DNA from: Megalobrama amblycephala
Lineage: Eukaryota; Chordata; Actinopteri; Cypriniformes; Xenocyprididae
Assembly (NCBI RefSeq): GCF_018812025.1
Contig: NC_063054.1
Coordinates: 33,087,065 to 33,151,064 of the forward strand
DNA length: 64,000 nt
Direction of reading: 5' to 3'
Numbering within the stretch: the first letter of the stretch is position 1; every line of letters begins with the position of its first letter. Shown here one piece after another: positions 1 to 11,400 of this stretch. Under the pieces are notes generated by a model. The model saw nothing but the letters and a program-made list of their open reading frames with translations, was not told where the DNA came from and made no database searches. The translations under genes were made by a program, and so were the position numbers.

Positions 1-30
1 GACGGATGGACAGATAGACAATAGACGGAT

Positions 31-61
<31 letters not shown>

Positions 62-188
62 CATAGATAGATGGATAGACAGATGATAGATAGATAGACA
101 GACAGACAGACAGAAAGACAGATGGATGGATGGACAGATAGATAGATAGACAGATGATAAATAGATAGACAGACAGGTGGATAGACAT

Positions 189-278
<90 letters not shown>

Positions 279-1342
279 CGGACGGACGGACGGATAGACA
301 ATAGATGATAGATGGATGATAGATAGATAGATGATAGATAGACGGACGGACGGACGGACAGACGGACGATAGATGGATGATAGATAGCTAGATCATAGAT
401 AGATAGACCGATAGACAGATGATAGATAGATAGACAGACAGATGGATGGACGGATAGATGATAGACGGATGATAGATAGATAGATCATAGACAGATGATT
501 GATAAATAGACAGACAGACAGAAGGATGGACGGACAGATAAATAGATAGACAGATAGATAGACAGACGGATGGATAGATAGATAGATAGATAGATAGATA
601 GACGGACGGACGGACGGACGGACGGACGGACGGACAGACGGATGGACAGATAGACAATAGACGGATGATAGATAGATAGATAGATAGATCATAGATAGAT
701 CATAGATAGATAGACAGATGATAGATAGATAGACAGAAAGACAGATGGATGGATGGACAGATAGATAGATAGACAGATGATAAATAGATAGACAGACAGG
801 TAGATAGACATGATAGATAGATAGATAGATGGATAGATAGACGGACGGACGGACGGATAGACAATAGATGATAGACGGATGATAGATAGATAGATAGATG
901 ATAGATAGACAGACAGACGGACGGACGATAGATGGATGATAGATAGCTAGATCATAGATAGATAGATAGACAGATGATAGATAGATAGATAGACAGACAG
1001 ATGGATGGACGGATAGATGATAGACGGATGATAGATAGATAGATGATAGATAGACAGACAGACGGATGGACGGATAGATGATAGACGGATGATAGATAGC
1101 TAGATCATAGATAGATAGACAGATGATAGATGATAGATAGACAGACAGACGGATGGACGGATAGATGATAGACGGATGATAGATAGCTAGATCATAGATA
1201 GATAGATAGATAGACAGATGATAGATAGATAGATAGACAGACAGATGGATGGACGGATAGATGATAGACGGATGATAGATAGATAGATCATAGACAGATG
1301 ATAGATAGATAAATAGACAGACAGACAGAAGGATGGACGGAC

Positions 1343-1402
<60 letters not shown>

Positions 1403-1403
1403 T
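1..1403. repeat. GATA/GACA/GACG tetranucleotide satellite block
   Basis: The block is almost wholly built of the tetramers GATA, GACA, GACG and GATG, resembling Bkm-type GATA/GACA arrays of vertebrates. Pure GATA runs lie at about 190-278 and 1342-1402, and pure GACG runs at about 600-632. Blocks recur at long range: the string beginning gacggatggacagatag starts at 1 and again at 637, and the aaagacagatggatgg block starts at 114 and 737. Longer units beginning atagatagctagatcat recur near 381, 941, 1096 and 1183. The left edge is cut by the window. Long open frames on the minus strand are simple-repeat artefacts rich in Ser, Ile, Tyr and Leu. Confidence 0.97.
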
Positions 1404-2434
1404 GATTGAGTTTTCTTGCCAGCATGTGGTCAGTGAGGCAGGAGTTTCTGAGTCTGCTTCAAAACAAGCGGACAATGCGTGATCAAGGACAGAAGAACAT
1501 GAAGGATCCAGACATCATAATTCCAGCTCCTTCCTTGTCAAGATGCAAGGGAGCAACATCCATTAAAGGCGCTGGTTTAAAGGCTGTGCTTCCCTAACCC
1601 AAGAATTCCCAGTAGGTTTGATTGCACCTGCTGTCTGTATAGTCCCTCAGTGACCCCTCTCTGTGGTTCAGGCACAAAGAATATACTCTATACTGCAGTT
1701 TCGCACAATATGAGAGTGAATCCTGTTCAGCATGCTGGCCACTGGTTTCCATGACAACTAAGGGGTGATGGGTGGTCAAAGCCTGTATGAAAACAGTACT
1801 TTCTCAACCTAAACACCGGCTGATATTGAACGGACTAATCTATCATTATTTAAAGTGGATGTTGATTTAAATTCAAAGCATTTTTAAAAGTGTCAAACCA
1901 AATTAAGACAGAGCTTCAAAACGGTTCTAAGTGTAACCATTAAAGATGCGTAGTAAAGGAAATCCATGTATTGATTTTGAACAAAAGCATCCATAACTGT
2001 TGGTCTTTTGGCAACACTAACAAGCATCTAAGCCTAGATGTGTGAGATGTGTAGCCCCCTTAGGAATGTCTAACTGATCGCAGGCTTTTTGTTTTGACGT
2101 CTTGGTGTACAGGGAATTGACCTGCAGTGTTTCCTTATGGCAAGATTACATCCTCTGAAGGGAAAGCTAGAGAATTAATTTAGTTGCCTTTTTCCACTTT
2201 GTTCCTATGCTTCTTTTTTCTCTAGGAGATTTTTTTTTGTTGTGCAAATGAATTATATCATTATATCTTCTTTCATTGTAACTAAAGAAAATACAGAAAT
2301 AAATTGTTTCAATTGTATTTTAAAATTAAATTCTCTTTCTAAATTTATCTAAACAAACAAAAATGAAATTAAATAAATAAATTTCTGGAAAATGCCAGTT
2401 GTTTCTATTGCATTTAATGATTTATAAAACGAAT
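1404..2434. other. upstream intergenic DNA, no feature recognised
   Basis: This is single-copy-looking, AT-rich DNA between the satellite block and the first transposon. Short open frames on both strands (up to 63 codons) have no splice context or recognisable motif. I see no gene here. Confidence 0.5.
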
Positions 2435-3995
2435 AGTTTCGGCCCTTGATTCTGATTGGTTGAGCCGCGTTCAAAGCCGTTGTAAAATTCCCGAAAACAT
2501 ACAGCTGACCGCATTAAGTATCGCTGCGCCACTGAATGTGTGTTGCTGCTTCTGTCTTATTATAGCATTTAGCATTTTCCTTCAGGTCAGTCCTGCTATG
2601 TTCATAATAAAAAATCCATTTGAATGTCCGCTGCGATCTTGTCCTTTTAACATTTAATGGGTTTTCCCATGCCCTGCTGACACTGACAGCGCTAGTAAAA
2701 GCATTTGAATTTTTGTCTTGTTCAGTGTTTTTCAATATAAAAGCCTTTGCAACTGAGTGACTCGCTCATAAAGACAATCTTTGCCACCATCTAATGGCAT
2801 AATAATGTAACTTCTGTTGCTGCTCACGGTCAGGGACTATTTCTTTCAGCGGAAGGAAGGCTTTTAGTGATTTTACTTAATGAAAGTTGCATTGATACAT
2901 ATTTTTTGGCTTTAATATTTGTATTGTGTGGTAACCATTTTATTACTCCGCTCTGCATCGTTCCTAACAACACCCCTTAGCTGTTATAAATTCACTGTAA
3001 ACCACAGCTTCTTGGGGCTTATTGCTTTATTTAGCTGCTATTCAGTGATTAAATATTAGCTTCTTTTTCAAGTTCATTTTCTGAATTTCAAGTTCAATCA
3101 CTGATGTAATAGGCTATGTTAGTTTCAATCAGATATACTTTTTCTGTGCTATCTGTATGTTGGTTCAGACCATGAATCAATAGCCTGTAAATAATAAAGC
3201 AATAGACCTTATGTAGCCCCGCCCCTTTTCAGCGTTGCGCTCGTTGTCTTTTGACTTCCGGTTTGTATTTCCACAGCGATATTACATTTATGAATGAACT
3301 GCTCGTTTTAAAATCTTCCCGATCTACTGACATTTGTTAAGACATATTCTTTAAACATAACAATGCTCATAAAAAAAAAAACTTTCATTAACTCTACAAC
3401 AAGTAAATCCACTTAACCAACTAATTATTCTTTGACAGCGATGCCATAGAAATGTACAGAGCTACCGCAAAACGGAAGTTCAAAGACAATTTTATAAAGA
3501 TGGCGGCGCGCTTGTTTCTCTGGTAAATAAGGTCTATAAGCCACAAGAAGTCGTGGTTTACAGTGAATTTATAACAGCTAAGGGGCGTTGTTAGGAACGA
3601 CGTGGAACTGAGTGCATAAAACCGCCTTAGCTGTTATAAATTCACTGTAAACCATGACTTCATGGGGCTTATTGCTTTTACAAAATGTTTATTGTTTATG
3701 TTTATTTATGTTATATATATCGATGCAACTTTTATGAAGTAAAAGCCTTCCTTCCGCTGGAAAAAAATAGTCCCTGACCGTGAGAATACGCGTCATCTCA
3801 TGATGGAGATCAACTAAAAACAGAAAAGTCAGATGGTGGCAAAGACTGTTTGAGCAAGTCAGTCAGTAGATTTTGAAAGGACTGATACTGGCAAGGAAAA
3901 CCCCTTAACTGCTAAAAGGAAAAGATATCGCAGCTGGCATTCAAACTATTTTTTTTATATGAACAGGTCTGACCTGAAGGAAAATGCTATATAGA
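2435..3995. mobile_element. Fold-back DNA transposon with internal inverted and direct copies
   Basis: Segment 2565-2890 (gcattttccttcaggtcag through cggaaggaaggcttttag) is repeated in inverted orientation at about 3725-3990. A second motif (ttagctgttataaattcac) occurs three times: forward at 2978, inverted at about 3570-3590, and forward again at 3627. The left end near 2445 (gattctgattggttgag) has no partner on the right, so the right end is probably truncated. No transposase remains. Motif gccaccatctaatggc (2784) recurs as a near match at about 43609, suggesting a related copy there. The superfamily is not determined. Confidence 0.75.
3203..3536. mobile_element. 334-bp MITE nested in the fold-back element
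   Basis: The termini are TAGACCTTAT and ATAAGGTCTA, a perfect 10-bp inverted pair. The inner arms are imperfectly inverted as well: tgtcttttgacttccggttt on the left against the complement of aacggaagttcaaagaca on the right. Removing it rejoins host sequence to read agcaataagcc, which matches the uninterrupted copies of the host motif at about 3022 and 3666. This points to a TA-type target site. It has no coding capacity. Confidence 0.75.
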
Positions 3996-4261
3996 TGCAG
4001 GTAGCTTCAGTAAACTGTATCAATGAGAACAATCATATGTTTACGTTGCTAAGGTTGGTTGCTAAAGGTGTTGTGAAGTGAAGTTCGTATTTACCAGGTG
4101 GAAAGTCGTGTTTACGACTTCAGGTGCGTTCAAGTCACTTTCGTCGGAGCAAGATGGCAGTGTAGGCTACCTTCTCTTCATTAACTAGCTAAAAAAACAG
4201 CAAGGGTTTTAAACTCTACTTCCAGAAAATGAAGAAAAGATAATGTGCATCAGGTGTTTTG

Positions 4262-4299
<38 letters not shown>

Positions 4300-4599
4300 G
4301 CTTTGTATTTATTTATTATTCAGTATCTTTCAATTAATAAATATTTTTAGATTCACTTAAATCTAAAAATCTTACATCTAGATTCACTTATTACAGTACT
4401 ATTTATATGTAGTAAATGTGCTTACATTTATTTATTACCGTATTTTTTCTTATATTTACTATCTTGTATGCATTTATTATAATGCTTTTTTTTTTCTTTT
4501 TTTTTTTACATTTAATAAATCTGCTTATATTTATTTATTAGGCTAGAGCATTTTAATTAATACATGAGCGTCATTTAAAAAAATAAAAAATCATTCTCA
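3996..4599. other. AT-rich upstream region with a (TATC)n microsatellite
   Basis: A (TATC)n run of about nine units lies at 4263-4299. The rest is T-rich and A-rich low-complexity DNA. A short CG-containing stretch at 4080-4160 (gttcaagtcactttcgtcgg) may be a transposon remnant. No gene is recognised. Confidence 0.6.
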
Positions 4600-4959
4600 T
4601 TGCTTGATGCGTACCATTGGAAGCAGTGGCCTCTAGCGGCCAAACTGTCTATTTCACTCAAAAACGCACCGCCTCCCAATAATCACGGCAGTCCTGCTCT
4701 GGCGTTCAGAAAATGCGCACCGAAACACCGGGACACATCTGCTCAGAAAGCAAACAGGGGAACAAGTGCATCATCGTGCATGAATCTCTAACATCCAGCG
4801 ACCTATAGGAGCCTCCAGAATCCCTCCTCCTCCACCACTTTCTGGAGATACATACACCTGTTTATTCTCACCTGCAATATGGAGAGCTGGTCGGAATAAC
4901 CAAAGCCTTAGGAATGACCACTGCTTACTGATTGATCGCATTAGTTTTCAGCTTTAGAG
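4600..4959 (+). promoter_or_regulatory. slc35f1: Putative slc35f1 promoter-proximal region and 5'UTR with short upstream ORFs
   Basis: This less AT-rich stretch directly precedes the slc35f1 start codon. I see no clear TATA box, so the transcription start is unknown. If transcribed, it holds short upstream ORFs: ATG AAT CTC TAA at about 4779, and a six-codon frame at 4879-4899 (MESWSE). An in-frame TAG at 4942-4944 shows that the main reading frame cannot extend further upstream. The assignment rests on position and composition only. Confidence 0.5.
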
Positions 4960-5069
4960 ATGATGCCCGAGCACCAGAACCATGTTGTCACCACTATCGA
5001 GACCATTCCATCAGAGACAGTCACCGCATCACCATCGGTGTTTCAGAGGATGAAGAAAGTGCTTAACAG
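4960..5069 (+). CDS. slc35f1: slc35f1 exon 1 (start codon, N-terminal cytosolic segment)
   Basis: This exon encodes 36 codons plus two bases (AG) of an Arg codon and ends at a good donor (AACAG|gtaaga). The protein begins MMPEHQNHVVTTIE and ends MKKVLNR. As I recall vertebrate SLC35F1, its N-terminus has NHVVTTIE, then a variable Ser/Thr/Pro linker, then a basic KVLNRE motif before the first membrane helix, so order and spacing fit. The linker here looks shorter than in mammals. SLC35F1 is an orphan member of the drug/metabolite transporter superfamily, reported to be enriched in brain. The substrate is unknown. The first of two adjacent ATGs was chosen because an in-frame stop lies 15 bases upstream. 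SLC35F2 fits less well, because it lacks the NHVVTTIE motif. Confidence 0.93.
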
Positions 5070-6046
5070 GTAAGAGAAAGCACTGGAGATATTGGATCAG
5101 GATATGTTTGGATTTGCTCTTACATGCCAGCAGAAATCAATTCAACTGTGTAGAGCTATGCACATTTATTGAGATGTTTATTTTGCAATTGCACCTGGTT
5201 TGCTCATCCATGTTTACATCAGAGTACAGCGAACCCATCTGTTCTAATGGTCACATTAGAGTTTATAATAGTGCAACCAGATGTAAGATTGTTTGTAATA
5301 GCTGATCCAAATGATAAACCTGTTTTTAAATCTTTATTTTAGTCTGTCATCAGCTATAGATAGGGTGAAGCAAGTCCTGTTTTTACGTTCATGTGCAGTG
5401 GCAGGTCATCTTTACTGTTCAGCTGAACAGTGATATAGGAAATGTTAATGTTCTAATGGCAAATACTGTAATTGCTTAAATTGATTCTTAAAAAACATCC
5501 TTCCAATGTTGTTCCTCTGTCTGCATGCTTGCAGTGAGCATTACAGATAGTCTTTTTGTAAAAGTCAGGTTTCACTTCATCACGGTGACGGAAAGGTCTC
5601 GAGGAGAAATGCACACTTCGCCTCTTTTGTCTTGTGATGTGTGCGTCCATCAATCACAAGTGCACGCAGACGCCAGAGGAATTCTGTCTACAACGCTTGT
5701 TAAAGTGTGGCAAAAGAAAACCTGTTGTGTACTTAAACAGAACAAAAGAACAATTTGGTCAAATAAAACTGATCTGTGCAACTCGAGTTGAAAATCTAAT
5801 CTTGATCAAGTTCTGAGGTTGACAAATTCAGGTTTAGTTTAGGTGGGAGTCAGTGTCAGAAATTAACTTTCCCCTTCAAATTGATTACTTTTTTTTTTGG
5901 TGTTTTATTCTTTTCCATCAAAACCCATCATGTTAGCACAAAATTCACATTTAAGACTGTGTGAATACCATTGCTGTCTCACTGATTCCAGTAATAACTG
6001 ATTCAAGTATAGAATCCAAATTGACTCAAGTATATATTATTTTTTC
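5070..6046. other. Proximal intron 1, no element recognised
   Basis: The sequence just downstream of exon 1 looks unique, with scattered T-rich runs. Overlapping short open frames at 5525-5816 show no coding features. Proximal first introns often hold regulatory elements, but nothing here can be named from sequence alone. Confidence 0.5.
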
Positions 6047-6072
6047 ATATATATATATATATATATATATAT
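6047..6072. repeat. (TA)n microsatellite
   Basis: A short alternating AT run abuts the left terminus of the next element. It was probably the target site, or was expanded from a TA target. Confidence 0.85.
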
Positions 6073-7007
6073 GGGTCAATGACCTGACAGGTCTTTTTTT
6101 TTGTCCAAAGGCCTTAATAATAATAAAAAACAAAGATATGACATCCAAAGTATGTAAGGTAGTACAACTAGATCTGTTTTATTGAATCCAAAAGGTTTTA
6201 ATTATATTTTGATATATATAAAGGTATTTTAAAGATTTTGAAGTGTAAAAAGGTCATTCGGTTTAACCGTCCAAAGGCCAATACAGCCATTTCATTTGTG
6301 ATTTAAATATCTTAAAATGTAATAAATGTATATATTTTTTATTCTGGCACGATTTTATAACATCATATATCAACATTGTGCAAAATGGTATTAAAATAAT
6401 GTGTAGAAGTTTTTGCTTTGTTGTGAGAAAGAATGTCCGGAAAAATTAATTTCATTGATGTCATTGGGAGTAACCATTATAAAGGGATCATTTTGGATCA
6501 AGTCATGCGGTCAATATCATGTAACAGGATGTGACATCATTCAGACACCTGCAAAGGACCACATAGTCATGAAGCAAAGTAACTAACTCTAGCTATTTGA
6601 AAAATTCATGTTTTCACTTGCTCATACGCATGTCCCGAAACATCAGGTCATTTAGTACAACCGCTATAAAACATGGAAAATGTTGTAATATTTTAAAAAC
6701 TTGTACTAAATATAAAATGTTTGATTGTCCTTTTGATAGCTAACTAGCAGATTAACTAGCTAGATATGAGCCTGTTAGCATTATTTGAAAATATCGTCAC
6801 TTGGTAAAACCAAAAGTGTCATTCGGTAAAACCGAAATTTTGGTTAAATCGAATTTTGTCCATCTTGTAAAAAAATGACAAAAGCAGTGTTAATTGATTA
6901 TAAAAACCACATAATCTCATTGTTAACACTTAATAAAACTTCAAAATTAATTATATCTCCACTGTTTTTTTTTTTACACTTTTAAAAACCTTATTCGTCA
7001 ATGACCC
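6073..7007. mobile_element. Non-autonomous DNA transposon with GGGTCAATGAC ends
   Basis: GGGTCAATGAC at 6073 is matched by its complement GTCAATGACCC at 6997-7007. Both ends are flanked by alternating AT, so the inverted repeat may extend to atatatgggtcaatgac. Two internal motifs, gtcattcggtttaaccg (6253) and gtcattcggtaaaaccg (6818), are themselves palindromic (CGGTT/AACCG). There is no coding sequence. The family is not recognised. Confidence 0.75.
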
Positions 7008-8870
7008 ATATATGAATTTAATTAGGTAAATAATTTGGGTAGAAAGCATGGTGGGCACTTTTTTCCTTCCATATTTAAAATATTGAGGCATTTTTGTCAC
7101 TTTTGGTGGCATTTTTGCCTCAAACCCTGGTTACGTTCTTATCGTAATTTGGACGTTCCACATTTAAACATGACAGTGTTCCTCTGACTTGTTCAAGTTG
7201 TTGTGTTTGGTCATCTGTGCATCTGTGTGTGTAAGGGTAGGGTTCAGTAGCTCCAGTTGTGTGTGTGGTTATGCAGAGAGGATGACAGCTGGTAGTCCTA
7301 GGTCAGATGAGTCAGGCGGCCCACTCATTCTCTCTCTTTGCCATCTGCTGGTCCTTTTTATCCCCGCCACTTGCCTTTATTTCCCAGAACAATATCCCAG
7401 GAGGTGGAATCTGTGCAGGGGCAGATCAGGTTGCACACTGGGTGCTTCTGTGCCCATTGTGAACCTGCCAAAAGTAGAATCTGCTCTTAGGGTGAAAGTG
7501 AAGCTGTTCTGACTGAGGAATCTTTTAACCAGTAGGATGTCCACTGTATAGAAATGAACATCTTCTCTGCCACATCACTATTATAGCTCATACCCCTAAA
7601 CTTATACACTAAAATGTAGCGTGTAACTTGTCCAATACTATTTGTGCTACAGATTAGAGTGGTGCTTCAAATAAAGTGGCTTGCTGAGATAGATAATAGT
7701 GTGATATTTTGATCAAATCAGAAAATTGCACATCCATCCATCCGTCCATCCATCCATCCATGCTAGACAGAGACCAAGAGGCTCTTTTTGCCAGTATGCA
7801 AACACCACAGCACTCTGAAAACCCTAGCAACCACCTAGCAACACCTCATTAACCACCTCAAACACTCTAGAAACAACCTAGCAATGCCTTATTAACCAGC
7901 AATGCGATATGAAGCTTAATTGGCCCATGAATGGAGGAAAGATTCAGATTGCATTAATAACCCTCAAGGTTGTTTTACCCTGGCTGATTGTCTTCCATTT
8001 GGATGCCATAGCCACATAAAGGAGCCGTTCACTCAAAAATTAAAATCATGTTGTTCAAATCCTTTTTGGAGCTCGAGAAGGCATAGCTGCATAATGATGA
8101 TTCTTTTTTTTTAATTCCATGGCAAAAAATAACACCCATATTTTTGGGTGAACTTGTATCAAGGGTAAAACCTGCCATGTTACTGCTTTTCAAAGTGTGC
8201 AATGAGGTTGCAGAGACAATGTGACATAATAAGATATAAAATATGCAACATCTAGTAATTCCCCATGGCATGTTAGGAGCAGCATTAAAAAAGAGTTTGT
8301 TCTCCATTACCTTCGGTAGAGCTGTTTTCCGTCCTCGCCTCAAAATGTGTATGCGTAGTGTTCAGCTGAAAATCAGATCCTTTGTTTCAGTGATTAATAT
8401 TGTGCCTGTCCACAGTGAACTCAATCAAAATGTGTTTTTTTGGGGGGTGGGGAGGGGTGGGGGTGGAAGCAGTTCTTTTCTCTGACACATGGATAGTGAG
8501 GACAGCTAAGCTAAATCTAATCACATTTAGTCTGTAGAAAAACCCCTTTGGTTCACATGGCAAAGGAAGATTTGCTTAAGATATCTTTCTTGCATTGCAG
8601 CTAATAATGTTTGCAAATGGATGGAAGTTGTTTTAGGGAGAAATTGTTAATGTTTTGTAATGGATTATATTTCTCTGAAACTGATCTACCCAGCAGTCCC
8701 AGCTAGTTCTGTGACATATGGAGGGGTTGGGCATCTTGGTAAAATGTTAAGCCAAATGCAGCAGTCATTGTGCTAAGACTTCAGTACTAAAATAATAGAT
8801 TGTATTAATTGTTTTCAGTGTTAATATATTGAATATTCTTGGAAAAACAAAAGAAAAAACGAATTTGGCC
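7008..8870. other. Intron segment with degenerate repeats
   Basis: A (CATC)n-like run lies at 7734-7761. A block of ctagcaaccacctagcaaca-type repeats lies at 7795-7905, a motif common in fish minisatellites. At about 8020-8160 is a decayed TTAA-type element (gttcactcaaaaattaaaat; gggtgaact nearby). The 107-codon open frame at 7189-7512 has no recognisable domain or splice context. A G-rich run is at 8443-8468. Confidence 0.5.
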
Positions 8871-10013
8871 AAAATGTCCCTTTTGCCCCTTATGCTACAC
8901 ATTGCATGATTTTAGTTTCCCTTTTCACTCGCCGACAGTTTTGTGGAAATCGCTGACAAATGCTTGAAATCAGAGGCAAATTCACGTGAGTGACAATCGT
9001 GTATTATCAAAGACGCAATCTGAGAGAAGTGCTGATTCGTCGCCGATGCCTGTGAGTTTTTTCAGATAGCATGCTAAAAATCTGGATGTGTCTGCGACTA
9101 CAATTAGAGAGCCAATAAGAGAGCAAGATGAAGGGCAAGGGAAAGTTCAGGGGGAGGAGTCATAGAACAACAAAACATCAGCAAGCATAGCTTTTGCAAG
9201 CTATCCATTCTATCTTTCATATTTTTCTTTTTCGCTGCAAATCAGTGCACAGATGGCTACCATTTTTAATAGGAAAAAATCCAGTCTTGCGTGAGAAATC
9301 TTGTCTCATCACGTCCTACTTTATTTCCTGTATCACTTCTCGCATAGGTTGTGAAACGTAGGCTGCATCTGGAATTGCATACTTCTGTACTATATACAGT
9401 AGTTGTCGAAAAACAGTATGTGACAAAAGAAGTATGTCCGAATTCACTGTACTCATAAAAGAGTAGGCAAAAAGTACCTGGATGACCTATAGTTCTTCCA
9501 GCGAGATTCTGTGCATACGATGGACACTTTACTATCCTATTAGGCCACGGGAGAGGATTTATGAATGGCAGTAGCTGCATTTACATTACCCATTAAATTG
9601 TGCAAATTGAAATTGCGAATTGAAAATATGCCCAAGGGTAACACGTCAATTTCGCAAAATCTCCCATGTATTGCAAAAAAGTTTACACTTTTTACGCGAG
9701 GTAGTTTTTCAGGCATTTCGAAAAAGGAATATTTCGCAAAACTTCAGTGGAAAGTTTTTTCACGTATACAGGTCCTGGTGTACTTAAAAGTAGATCATTC
9801 TTTAAAGATGGCGTGGTATGTTTGGATAGAATTCTTTATTAAACTCATAAAAGACAAGAATTACAGGAATACTGGATTCTAACTTCCGGGTTGGCCTACA
9901 AAAACACATCATCTCTGACGTACTCTATGTAGTAGCCTATGTCCAGAAATTCTACACACATTCATACTATACAGGGTTTTTTACACTGCGCTTAACCCAG
10001 GTTATTGACGTTT
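8871..10013. mobile_element. Mixed DNA-transposon remnants
   Basis: The segment at 8880-9180 (cactcgccgacag, tcgccgatgcctgtgag) and the segment at 9360-9960 (ggctgcatctggaattgcatactt, agtagcctatgtccag) resemble interspersed cyprinid repeats. I could not define both ends or target duplications. From about 9973 (tttttacactgcgcttaaccc) a further element begins; it continues beyond the insertion at 10018-10975. Boundaries are approximate. Confidence 0.4.
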
Positions 10014-10017
10014 TTAA

Positions 10018-10975
10018 AGGTGCCGTAGAACGTCTTTTTAAAATATGTAATATAAGTCTAAGGTGTCCCCTGAATGTATCTGTGAAGTTTCAGCTCAAAA
10101 TACCCCATAGATTTTTTTTTTTAATACATTTTTTTAACTGTCTATTTTGGGGCATCATTAAATATGAGCCGATTTAGGCTGCGGCCCCTTTAAATGCTCA
10201 CGTTCCCCACCCACGGAGCTCGCGCTTGCCTTTAACAGCATAAACAAAGTTCACACGGCTAATATAACCCTCAAAATTGTTCTTTACAAAGTGTTCGTCA
10301 TGCAGCATGTCTAATCGCGTAAGTATGGTATTTATTTGGATGTTTACATTTGATTCTGAATGAGTTTGATAGTGTTCCGCGGCTAACGGCTAATGCTACA
10401 CTGTTGGAGAGATTTATAAAGAATGAAGTTGTGTTTATGAATTATACAGACTGCAAGTGTTTGATAATGAAAATAGCGACGACTCTTGTCTCTGTGAATA
10501 CAGTAAGAAACAATGGTAACTTTAACCACATTTAACAGTAAATTAGCAACATGTTAACGAAACATTTAGAAAGACAATTTACAAATATCACTAAAAATAT
10601 CATGTAATCATGGATCATGTCAGTTATTATTGCTCCATCTGCCATTTTTCGCTATTGTTCTTGCTTGCTTACCTAGTCTGATGATTCAGCTGTGCACAGA
10701 TCCAGACGTTAATACTGGCTGCCCTTGTGTAATGCCTTGAACATGAGCTGGCATATGCAAATATTGGGGTCATACATATTAATGATCCCGACTGTTACGT
10801 AACAGTCGGTGTTATGTTGACATTCGCCTGTTCTTCGGAGGTCTTTTAAACAAATGAGATTTACATAAGAAGGAGGAAACAATGGTGTTTGAGACTCACT
10901 GTATGTCATTTCCATGTACTGAACTCTTGTTATTTAACTATGCCAGGGCACTAGGCATAGTATTCTAGGGCACCT
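10018..10975. mobile_element. T2/Kolobok-like MITE with TTAA target duplication
   Basis: The left end is TTAA then AGGTGCCGTAGAAC, and the right end is CTAGGGCACCT then TTAA. These are inverted (AGGTGCC) and flanked by TTAA at 10014-10017 and 10976-10979. Xenopus T2 MITEs and the Kolobok superfamily use TTAA targets and AGG termini, so this is the likely class. The interior near 10045 (atgtaatataagtct) resembles the element at 62708. No transposase is seen. Confidence 0.8.
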
Positions 10976-11400
10976 TTAACACTGCTTTTAACCCTGGGTA
11001 AAGGAACGTTTCACACTTGTAATTTAGAGGCTGGTTAGCAGGTTAGCTTTTGCGTAGTTAACTCCGCAATGCGGTGGCAAACTTGTGCAGTGTGAAACGA
11101 CGCAGTGTTACATTGTTACAACTAGATGCTTAGGAACCGACAACCAATTGCGAGCCTTATATTCACGCACTTTGGGCAGTCATGGAAACACAGCGCACTG
11201 TATATATGTTTGTGTGAATGATAGGTAAAATGTCAAACGGCGATGGAAAACGTGACAATTGGAGTGAAGAAGAGTGAAAAGCCCTTATAAAACATATATA
11301 TATATTTTAACGGTCATGAAGTAATTACTTATTCAAAATAAGTGCCTACTCAAGAGAGTATGCAATTTTGGAAGCAGCCGTAGTTTGCAGACCCGGCAGA
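10976..11400. mobile_element. Right part of the DNA element interrupted at 10014
   Basis: Joined across the insertion, the host reads acactgcgcttaacccagg...TTAA...cactgcttttaaccctggg. The halves carry matching inverted motifs (ttaacccagg and aaccctgggt), so one older element was split by the TTAA insertion. A further motif, cagtgtgaaacgacgcagtg, lies at 11088. The right limit is uncertain. Confidence 0.5.

Noticed and set aside
393..1475. 360-codon open frame on the minus strand
   Set aside because: It is a translation of GATA/GACA/GACG simple repeats (Leu-Ser-Ile-Tyr periodicity), open only because the tetramers lack stops in that frame.
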